From Actinomycetota bacterium (lineage in GTDB: Bacteria > Actinomycetota > Actinomycetes > Nanopelagicales > Nanopelagicaceae): a stretch of 6,310 bases of DNA. The stretch lies in NCBI GenBank assembly GCA_009700715.1, contig WLLM01000048.1, positions 1 through 6,310 of the forward strand, given 5' to 3'. The notes beneath the pieces were generated by a model. It made no database searches. It was not told the DNA's origin and saw nothing but the letters and a program-made list of their open reading frames with translations. Below are positions 1 to 5,730 of the stretch, one piece after another. Position numbers and translations under genes: made by a program. Position 1 is the stretch's first letter, and each line of letters begins with the position of its first letter.

Positions 1-138
1 AAGTTCCATCAATATAAGAAAGAGATCCGCAAAGGGCGAAAGGTCGGCCACGTTACCGTTGTAGGCGAAAACCTTCTAGAATTAACCGAAATAATCGCGC
101 ATGCTCGCGACTTTATGAGCGGGGAAATCGATGAGTGA
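1..138 (+). CDS. purK: PurK, N5-carboxyaminoimidazole ribonucleotide synthase (3' end only)
   Basis: The window opens inside a reading frame whose last 45 codons are visible before a TGA at 136-138. The peptide contains [18 protein letters not shown], which matches the C-terminal ATP-grasp end of PurK, where an Arg/Lys-Gly-Arg-Lys-x-Gly-His segment precedes a beta strand. In the cytoplasm PurK uses ATP and bicarbonate to convert AIR to N5-CAIR, the substrate of the enzyme encoded next. The stop lies inside the start of purE (GATGAGTGA), giving an 8-base overlap and probable translational coupling. The catalytic core is outside the window, so identity rests on the tail motif plus the purE neighbour, an arrangement very common in bacteria. 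Confidence 0.88.
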   Translation, partial: KFHQYKKEIRKGRKVGHVTVVGENLLELTEIIAHARDFMSGEIDE

Positions 139-637
139 TGTAGCAATCATCATGGGATCAGATTCTGATTGGCCGGTAATGGAAGAAGCGGCGAAGGCCC
201 TTGATTCATTTGGAATTAGTTACACCGCCGATGTTGTCTCAGCCCATCGCATGCCCGAAGAAATGGTGGAGTTTGCCAAGACTGCTGCTTCAAAAGGTTA
301 CAAAGTAATCATTGCCGGCGCAGGTGGCGCCGCACATTTGCCGGGCATGGTGGCATCGCTTTCAACTCTTCCAGTCATCGGAGTTCCGGTTTCGCTTAAG
401 AACCTCGAAGGCATGGATTCACTTCTTTCAATCGTTCAGATGCCAGCGGGAATTCCAGTGGCAACTGTAGGAATCGATAACGCCAAGAACGCTGGAATTC
501 TTGCCGCGCGAATCATCGGATCATCTGATGCGAGCGTTGCCAAGAAAGTAGAAGCGCAGTTAGCCGATATTCGCGAAGAAGCAAAGGCAAAGGGCGCAAA
601 CCTAAACGCACGTCGAAATACTAAGACTGGTTTTTAA
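131..637 (+). CDS. purE: PurE, N5-carboxyaminoimidazole ribonucleotide mutase (class I)
   Basis: A complete cytoplasmic enzyme of 168 residues, the usual size for class I PurE. It moves the carboxyl group of N5-CAIR to carbon 4, giving CAIR in de novo purine synthesis. Visible family motifs, in order, are the phosphate-binding GSDSDWPVM (residues 9-17), SAHRMP (37-42, with a conserved His), [12 protein letters not shown] (62-73, with the second conserved His at 69), PVIGVPV (81-87) and the segment [16 protein letters not shown] (100-115). The ATG at 131 starts directly at the first beta strand, and the overlap with the purK stop supports it; a modest GGGGAA stretch lies at 121-126. The tail (about 130-168) is Ala/Lys-rich and likely helical. 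The TAA at 635-637 is immediately followed by the stop codon of the opposing gene. The overlap suggests co-expression with purK; no promoter for the pair lies in this window. Confidence 0.97.
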   Translation: MSDVAIIMGSDSDWPVMEEAAKALDSFGISYTADVVSAHRMPEEMVEFAKTAASKGYKVIIAGAGGAAHLPGMVASLSTLPVIGVPVSLKNLEGMDSLLSIVQMPAGIPVATVGIDNAKNAGILAARIIGSSDASVAKKVEAQLADIREEAKAKGANLNARRNTKTGF

Positions 638-1942
638 TTAGTCACTGCGGCCGAGTGCGTGAACACGCCAACCTGCTGCACGCCACTTATCGCGATCGAG
701 CATATTGCGACCATCAATTAAGAACTTAGATTTAACTAGCTCTCCGATTACAGATGGATCAAGCTCGCGGTATTCCTTCCACTCAGTTAAGTGAAGGATC
801 GCATCGGCGCCTTTAACGCAATCAGCAACTTTTTCTGCGTAATCAAGATTTGGGAAACGCTTACGTGCAGGTTCAATTCCCTTTGGATCATGAACAACAA
901 CGGTTGCACCTGCAGCTTGAAGTTGTGCCGCGATATCAAGTGCTGGGGAGTCACGCACATCATCGCTATCGGGTTTAAATGTCGCTCCAAGTACCGCGAT
1001 TTTATATTGAGTTAAATCTTCAGAAAGATCTGCGCGAACAACATCGATTACACGTTGACGAGCACGCAAGTTAATAGCGTCGATTTCGCGCAAGAACTCG
1101 AGCGCTTGATCTGCACCAAGTTCTTGGGCACGTGCCATAAACGCGCGAATATCTTTTGGCAAACATCCTCCACCAAATCCAATACCTGCTTGCAAGAAGC
1201 GGTTTCCGATACGTGGGTCATAACCGATCGCCTTAGCTAGAACGGTTACATCTCCGCCGGCTGCTTCACAAACTTCAGCCATTGCGTTGATAAATGAGAT
1301 CTTGGTTGCGAGGAAAGAGTTGGCGGCGACCTTTACTAGTTCTGCAGTTGGAAGGTCAGCGCGAATCCAAGGTGTACCGAGATCAATGATCGGCTTATAA
1401 ACCTCTTTAAGAATATTTTCAGCGCGATCATCGACTACCCCAACGACTAGACGATTTGGCGTCAAAGTATCTTCAACGGCAAAACCTTCACGCAAAAATT
1501 CTGGGTTCCAAGCTAAATCTGCTTGTGGCGCAGATGTTGCCAAAATATCGCGAAGCGCTTGTGCGGTACCGACTGGAACAGTTGATTTTCCGACCACGAG
1601 TGCACCATCTTTTAGGTGAGGTGCAATCGCTGCAACGGAAGACTTTACATATGTTAAATCTGCTGCGAGCCCATCTTTACTTTGCGGTGTACCAACACAA
1701 ATAAAGTGAACATCGGCATCGGCAACTGCCGAGAAATCAGTTGTGAAAGATAGGCGACCAGTCTTCATCTCAGAAGCTAGGAGAGTATCTAAACCTGGTT
1801 CATAGAATGGAAGTTCTCCACGCGAAAGGAGATCTACTTTATGTTGATCTGTATCAACTCCAACCACTTCAAAGCCAAGAGATGACATACATGCCGCGTG
1901 AGTGGCTCCGAGATAGCCGCAACCGATAACTGAGAGTTTCAT
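638..1942 (-). CDS. ugd: UDP-glucose 6-dehydrogenase
   Basis: This 434-residue enzyme of the UDP-glucose/GDP-mannose dehydrogenase family oxidises UDP-glucose twice with NAD+ to UDP-glucuronate, a donor for acidic surface polysaccharides and precursor of UDP-galacturonate or UDP-xylose. The N-terminal Rossmann domain begins with GCGYLG (7-12) and an acidic residue ending the second strand (VGVDTD, 27-32); VGTP is at 83-86. WNPEFLREG (145-153) holds the catalytic Glu148, and ELVKVAANSF (201-210) holds Lys204 and Asn208. The nucleophile is Cys260 in GFGGGCLPKD, followed by Asp264. The C-terminal UDP-binding domain has FKPDSDDVRDSPA (322-334). All key residues are intact and length is normal. 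The ATG at 1942 lies 23 bp after the LCP stop, so the two probably share a transcript; no strong Shine-Dalgarno is visible, only AGAG about 11 bases before ATG. A GDP-mannose dehydrogenase is less likely given the motif context. Confidence 0.95.
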   Translation of the reverse strand: MKLSVIGCGYLGATHAACMSSLGFEVVGVDTDQHKVDLLSRGELPFYEPGLDTLLASEMKTGRLSFTTDFSAVADADVHFICVGTPQSKDGLAADLTYVKSSVAAIAPHLKDGALVVGKSTVPVGTAQALRDILATSAPQADLAWNPEFLREGFAVEDTLTPNRLVVGVVDDRAENILKEVYKPIIDLGTPWIRADLPTAELVKVAANSFLATKISFINAMAEVCEAAGGDVTVLAKAIGYDPRIGNRFLQAGIGFGGGCLPKDIRAFMARAQELGADQALEFLREIDAINLRARQRVIDVVRADLSEDLTQYKIAVLGATFKPDSDDVRDSPALDIAAQLQAAGATVVVHDPKGIEPARKRFPNLDYAEKVADCVKGADAILHLTEWKEYRELDPSVIGELVKSKFLIDGRNMLDRDKWRAAGWRVHALGRSD

Positions 1943-1965
1943 AGGGATTTACTCTAATGCACCTT

Positions 1966-3078
1966 CTATTTGATATCCCCGCATGGATTTTCCGATGCGG
2001 TGCGAGTCTTAAATTTATCTACGATCACTGGTTTTGCAGAGGCGCTGCTACTCGCCGATGGTGAAGGGGTTACTTCATCTACGAGCGCGGCATCATCGCG
2101 AATGCGGGTCCAAAGCTCGGTGCTTAATTGCTCATCCCAAATGACAACCGATCCGATACCGGGCACATTCCCATTTGCATTAGATAGCGGCACGGTGAGT
2201 GTGCGGACATTGCCAGAAGATAATCCGCGCATCTGTTTAGCTAAATCTAGTAGGTCACCCTCGCTGAGGTTCTCATCCATCTTAATTGTGGAAATTGCAG
2301 CGTTCATAAAGTTAACAATTTTTATCGGATTTAGAAGAACGCCTGTACTGGTTGCCTTCTTAATTACCGAACTCATAAATTGTTGTTGTCTCTGCATACG
2401 ACCAATATCGCCACGACCGTCAAAGTCGCGTGTGCGGACATATTTAAGAGCTTCGATGCCATCCAAGGTATGTGTACCGGCGCTAAGAACTAGGTGGCTC
2501 TTGGGGTCATCGATATCAACTTTGGTACAGACATCAATACCACCGAGTGCATTTACAATTCCGGCAAATCCCGCAAAACTTACTTCGATGTAATGGTCAA
2601 TCTTTAGATTAGTTTCACCTTCAATAGTTTCGATCAATAGCGGGGCTCCACCAAATGCGAAGGCTGCATTTAATTTATTTTGGCGGGCTGGAATTTGTGA
2701 TTTGCCATCGGTGCTGGTGTGAGCTGGAATTGTTACGAGAGTGTCTCTTGGGAGTGAAACCAGGTAAGCCTTGTCGCGCTTCTTACTTATGTGTACTAAC
2801 AACATCGTGTCAGATCGTCCGCCAGCAGCTGTCTTAGTACTGCCAACGCGCAGCGCCTTCATCTCTGCTTTCGTTAAACCTTCGCGCGTATCCGAACCAA
2901 CCAGAAGATAGTTAAGGGCTTTAGAAGTTTTCTCTGGTCGGTTTTCCAGATCTGAGAAGACGCTTATGCGTGCGATTTTGCCGCTGACATGGCCGAGACC
3001 GATCCAAGATAGCGATGCGAGGACCACAACACCCAATGAGAGTGATGTAATAATCCGTATTGCTCGCGTCGATTTCAC
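1966..3078 (-). CDS. LytR-CpsA-Psr (LCP) family cell-wall polymer ligase
   Basis: LCP proteins are membrane-anchored enzymes acting outside the membrane that transfer glycopolymers from a lipid-pyrophosphate carrier to peptidoglycan. This 370-residue protein has a short basic N-terminus and one membrane helix (about 7-30), then the LCP domain (about 55-245). Family residues are visible: VGSDTR (60-65), GRSDTM (87-92), SLPRDT (108-113) and YVRTRDFDGRGDIGRMQRQQ (213-232), whose Arg and Asp residues bind the pyrophosphate and metal. A Ser/Pro/Ala-rich linker (about 338-350) leads to a tail RTASENPCGDI with Cys366; the only other cysteine is Cys184. The start is GTG at 3078; a stop lies four codons upstream in frame, so no earlier start exists. 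Shine-Dalgarno pairing is weak (AGAG). It is first in an operon with UDP-glucose dehydrogenase and diverges from a glycosyltransferase and an export ABC transporter, fitting attachment of the exported polymer. The polymer is not identifiable from sequence. Confidence 0.94.
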   Translation of the reverse strand: MKSTRAIRIITSLSLGVVVLASLSWIGLGHVSGKIARISVFSDLENRPEKTSKALNYLLVGSDTREGLTKAEMKALRVGSTKTAAGGRSDTMLLVHISKKRDKAYLVSLPRDTLVTIPAHTSTDGKSQIPARQNKLNAAFAFGGAPLLIETIEGETNLKIDHYIEVSFAGFAGIVNALGGIDVCTKVDIDDPKSHLVLSAGTHTLDGIEALKYVRTRDFDGRGDIGRMQRQQQFMSSVIKKATSTGVLLNPIKIVNFMNAAISTIKMDENLSEGDLLDLAKQMRGLSSGNVRTLTVPLSNANGNVPGIGSVVIWDEQLSTELWTRIRDDAALVDEVTPSPSASSSASAKPVIVDKFKTRTASENPCGDIK

Positions 3079-3114
3079 ATGCGAACTCTACTTGGGCGAT
3101 AGCGTGGAGGGGTT
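3079..3114. promoter_or_regulatory. 36-bp divergent spacer holding the start signals of two operons
   Basis: These bases separate the GTG of the LCP gene from the ATG of the glycosyltransferase gene. For the plus strand, a strong Shine-Dalgarno GGAGGGG is at 3106-3112, close to the ATG at 3115. For the minus strand, a TAGAGT hexamer (plus-strand 3085-3090) ends six bases before the GTG; it fits the loose actinobacterial -10 pattern TANNNT and the spacing of a leaderless transcript, but no convincing -35 is present. The spacer is too short for two full promoters, so promoter parts must extend into the coding regions. The Shine-Dalgarno is seen clearly; the -10 reading is inference. Confidence 0.35.
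3106..3112 (+). promoter_or_regulatory. Ribosome binding site of the glycosyltransferase gene
   Basis: GGAGGGG is the best Shine-Dalgarno match in the window and decides the ATG at 3115. The GGAGG core ends four bases before ATG, which is slightly short but workable. The other genes of this operon lack a comparably placed site and probably depend on coupling to it. Confidence 0.75.
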
Positions 3115-4098
3115 ATGGCGACATCATTGGGCGAGTTATCTGCCTCACCGGCGGTAAGCGTGATCCTTCCCGTTCTCAATGAAGAAGCTCATTTAGAAGA
3201 TTCAATACTGGCAATACTTTCTCAGGATTATCAAGGAACCTTTGAAGTTATTCTCGCCCTCGGTCCTTCTAGTGATCGCACAAATGAAATAGCTGATGCG
3301 CTCGCCAAAAAAGATGCACGCGTTAAATTAGTTTCTAATCCCACTGGCAAGACGGCAGCTGGACTTAATTTGGCAGTTGCTGCTTCACAAAACCCAGTAA
3401 TTATCCGCGTTGATGGCCATGCCGAGATTCCGCTTAATTACATAACACTTGCTGTTCAAATTTTGCGCGAAACAGGCGCTGTAAATGTCGGTGGCATTAT
3501 GGCTGCAGAAGGAATAACAAAATTTGAGAAATCAGTTGCGCGGGCGATGCGTAGCCCCCTCGGTGTTGGAGCATCGCGTTTTCATACCGGCGGCAACGCT
3601 GGAGAAGCCGACACTGTTTATCTAGGTTCATTTCGCCGTGAAGCTATAAATCAAGCAGGTGGTTTTGATGAGAGATATACAAGAGCACAGGACTGGGAAC
3701 TCAATCATCGTCTAAGAAAAAACGGTGGTTTAATTTATTTCGATCCACGCTTGCAAGTTACCTATCGCCCGCGACCAACGCTTCGCAAATTAGCAAAACA
3801 ATATTTTCAATATGGAACTTGGCGTCGCGTGGTTTCGCGTAGCCATTCGGGAACTATAAATCTGCGTTACTTGGCGCCACCAGTGACATTGCTGGGATCG
3901 CTATTTTCCTTAGTCGCAGGTTCATTTATCCATCCACTTCTATTTATTCCGGCAGCTACTTATGGTCTCTTTGTGCTGATTTCAGCAGCGATGATGGCCC
4001 GATCAATTCGCGAATATTTTTCACTAATCGCGATCATTCCAACTATGCATTTCGCTTGGGGCGCGGGGTTCATCACCTCAACTAAAGCCCTGCGGTAG
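3115..4098 (+). CDS. Family 2 glycosyltransferase with C-terminal membrane segments (ExoA-like)
   Basis: A 327-residue inverting GT-A fold glycosyltransferase, probably acting at the cytoplasmic face of the membrane on a lipid-linked acceptor. The nucleotide-binding start is VSVILPVLNEE (14-24), followed by SQDYQGTFEVILALGPSSD (36-54). The metal-site position carries RVDGHAEIP (98-106), so the usual DxD appears as Asp100-Gly-His, as in ExoA-type enzymes. GNAGEAD and YLGSFRRE (159-186) form the acceptor region, and QDWELNHRLRKNGG (192-205) holds the probable catalytic acid pair. QYGTWRR (232-238) precedes three hydrophobic helices (about 251-271, 273-295 and 302-321). The ATG at 3115 has a strong GGAGG four bases upstream and starts 13 residues before the fold. 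It leads a plus-strand operon; the export permease starts 11 bases after its stop. The sugar donor and acceptor cannot be told from sequence. Confidence 0.9.
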   Translation: MATSLGELSASPAVSVILPVLNEEAHLEDSILAILSQDYQGTFEVILALGPSSDRTNEIADALAKKDARVKLVSNPTGKTAAGLNLAVAASQNPVIIRVDGHAEIPLNYITLAVQILRETGAVNVGGIMAAEGITKFEKSVARAMRSPLGVGASRFHTGGNAGEADTVYLGSFRREAINQAGGFDERYTRAQDWELNHRLRKNGGLIYFDPRLQVTYRPRPTLRKLAKQYFQYGTWRRVVSRSHSGTINLRYLAPPVTLLGSLFSLVAGSFIHPLLFIPAATYGLFVLISAAMMARSIREYFSLIAIIPTMHFAWGAGFITSTKALR

Positions 4099-4109
4099 CC
4101 TTTACCTAT

Positions 4110-4937
4110 ATGAGCGCTCCTGTATCAATTTACGAACCGTTTCGCGCTGGCCTGCCACCGCTCGGCTCTTACCTGCGTTCTTTGTGGGCGCGACGTTCAT
4201 TTATCGCCGAGTTTTCTCGTTCCGAACTCCGCGAACAGAACTACGGATCGGTCTTTGGGCAGCTCTGGTTGGTGCTCAACCCCCTTCTTCTTTCGGGCGT
4301 TTATTTCCTACTTATCTACATCATCGGCGGGCATAGCGATGCAACGCGTTACGGCCATTTAACTGCCAATCTCTTTCTCTTCTATTTAATTAGCAATAGC
4401 CTCACAGGGGGAGTTAAATCCATTACTGCGGGCCAACGTTTGATTCTAAATACAGCCTTTCCGCGAGTAATGCTTCCAATATCTGCGACAGTAATCGCGC
4501 TATTTAAATTTGCACCAACCCTATTAGTCTTCTTTGTGATGCGCACCGTCCTGGGGTTGCATTATTCGTGGCAGATGTTTTGGGCAATCCCTGTGATCCT
4601 GATTGCGTTGTTAATGGGTCTCGGTATGGCGATTTTAATTTCATGCATCAATGTTTACTTCCGCGATATCGCTAGTTTATTGCCATACATGACGCGCAGC
4701 TTGCTTTACTTGTCACCGATTCTCTATCACGCAAGTGATGTATCGGAAAAAATCAAGACTTTAGAAGTTGTTAACCCACTCTTCTATCTCTTAGATGCTT
4801 GGTCGCAAGTTATGGTCTACGCCAAAGCGCCCGATCTCTACTCACTTGCACACGCATTTATCTGGGCGCTATCGATTTTCTTAATCGGTTCTTACTTCTT
4901 CCTATCTAGGGAGCGTGATTTCGCTGTCCGCCTCTAA
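4110..4937 (+). CDS. ABC-2 type polysaccharide/polyol-phosphate export permease (Wzm/TagG/RfbD-like)
   Basis: This 275-residue integral membrane protein is the channel subunit of an exporter that moves lipid-linked polysaccharide across the cytoplasmic membrane. The N-terminal amphipathic part contains WARRSFIAEFSRSELREQNY (26-45), followed by GSVFGQLWLVLNPLL (46-60), the typical lead into the first helix. About six hydrophobic helices are visible, near 52-73, 82-98, 118-143, 153-178, 190-206 and 246-265. Family motifs include NVYFRDI (181-187) before the fifth helix, SPILY (202-206), and VNPLFYLLDAW (221-231) in the last loop. Length matches Wzm and the mycobacterial galactan exporter subunit. 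It begins 11 bases after the glycosyltransferase stop and overlaps the ATPase gene by 23 bases, so the pair surely work together. No Shine-Dalgarno precedes the ATG (the spacer is pyrimidine-rich) and a frame stop upstream excludes an earlier start, so termination-reinitiation is likely. The substrate is unknown. Confidence 0.93.
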   Translation: MSAPVSIYEPFRAGLPPLGSYLRSLWARRSFIAEFSRSELREQNYGSVFGQLWLVLNPLLLSGVYFLLIYIIGGHSDATRYGHLTANLFLFYLISNSLTGGVKSITAGQRLILNTAFPRVMLPISATVIALFKFAPTLLVFFVMRTVLGLHYSWQMFWAIPVILIALLMGLGMAILISCINVYFRDIASLLPYMTRSLLYLSPILYHASDVSEKIKTLEVVNPLFYLLDAWSQVMVYAKAPDLYSLAHAFIWALSIFLIGSYFFLSRERDFAVRL

Positions 4938-5730
4938 TTCTCAAAACTCTATTCATGCAAAACATGGACTAGCGGTTTCAGTTCAAAACGTTGGACTGAC
5001 ATATACAACTTCAATTGACAAGCGCCCGACTTTAAAGGCGCGTCTTAAATCACTCGGCCGCGGCAAGAAGCACACACGCGTTGTTCGTGCGCTAAATGAA
5101 GTCAATTTAGATGTTCATTACGGAACAGTGCTGGGAGTAATTGGCTCTAACGGCGCTGGAAAATCTTCGCTGATGCGAGTTATCTCCGGAATCGTTCCCC
5201 CTTCACAGGGGCGCATTGAAGTTCACGGTTCTGTCAGCACGCTCTTGGCGCTCGGCGTTGGCTTCAATCCTTCGATGACGGGACGCGCCAACGTATATCT
5301 CGGCGGTCTTGCTGCCGGAATGTCGCGTGCAGAAATCGATGCGCAATTCGATGCGATCGCTGACTTTTCAGAGTTAGGCGATGCGATCGATGCGCCGATG
5401 CGCACATATTCATCTGGAATGTATGCGCGCTTAGCTTTCTCTGTAGCCGCCACTGTTCAACCAGATATCTTGATTGTCGATGAAGCGTTAAGCACCGGCG
5501 ATGCGCACTTTAAAGAGAAGAGCCTAAATCGCATCAAAGAACTGCGTACTGCTGACCGCGCGCTAATTCTGGTGAGCCATGCCATGGCTACGATTGAAGA
5601 TGTCTGCAATGAAGTTGCTTGGCTTCACAAAGGCAAGTTAATGGCGCGAGGAAATCCAGCAGATGTGATTAAGCAATACCGCGAATTTATGCAAGTTGGA
5701 AAGAGCGCAGCAGCAAATGAGGATGTCTAA
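4915..5730 (+). CDS. ABC transporter ATPase for polysaccharide export (Wzt/TagH/RfbE-like)
   Basis: This 271-residue cytoplasmic ATPase powers the permease encoded just upstream. It has an N-terminal lead with a basic stretch (41-55), Walker A GSNGAGKSS (77-85), the family-specific Q-loop region LALGVGFNPSMTGRANVYLGG (111-131) in which GxGF-x-P-x-x-TGR replaces a usual glutamine, signature YSSGM (165-169), Walker B ILIVDE (185-190), D-loop ALSTGD, and switch histidine SHAM (221-224). All catalytic motifs are intact. After about residue 255 only a short tail remains, so the carbohydrate-binding C-terminal domain of long Wzt proteins is absent; size fits mycobacterial RfbE-type galactan exporters. 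The start is taken as GTG at 4915, inside the permease gene. The AGGGAG at 4908-4913 lies only one base upstream, so the exact start is less sure; no ATG, GTG or TTG lies between this GTG and the preceding in-frame stop. The stop overlaps the next gene. Confidence 0.93.
   Translation: MISLSASNSQNSIHAKHGLAVSVQNVGLTYTTSIDKRPTLKARLKSLGRGKKHTRVVRALNEVNLDVHYGTVLGVIGSNGAGKSSLMRVISGIVPPSQGRIEVHGSVSTLLALGVGFNPSMTGRANVYLGGLAAGMSRAEIDAQFDAIADFSELGDAIDAPMRTYSSGMYARLAFSVAATVQPDILIVDEALSTGDAHFKEKSLNRIKELRTADRALILVSHAMATIEDVCNEVAWLHKGKLMARGNPADVIKQYREFMQVGKSAAANEDV

Noticed and set aside
620..643. Possible hairpin at the purE/ugd junction (ACTAA with TTAGT, or GACTGG with TTAGTC)
   Set aside because: The arms are 4-6 pairs with G-T wobbles, the two pairings exclude each other, and no T-run follows on the plus strand, so it is not a credible terminator.
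1970..2593. Long plus-strand open frame of about 200 codons opposite the LCP gene
   Set aside because: It lies wholly antisense to a gene with clear family motifs and has no recognisable domain or ribosome site; a coding shadow.
3040..3065. AT-rich GTAATAATCC as a -10 for the glycosyltransferase operon
   Set aside because: No matching -35 lies at 16-18 bases upstream, and its position inside the LCP gene makes the match too weak to claim.
5353..5360. GCGATCGC octamer, the cyanobacterial HIP1 word
   Set aside because: It occurs once, within coding sequence; a single copy carries no signal.
5349..5389. 11-base direct repeat CGATGCGATCG inside the ATPase gene (5349-5359 and 5379-5389)
   Set aside because: Both copies are in frame and encode similar Asp-Ala-Ile stretches expected in this ATPase region, so protein sequence explains the repeat.
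5223..5453. Minus-strand open frame opposite the ATPase gene
   Set aside because: It is antisense to the conserved ATPase signature region and has no features of its own.
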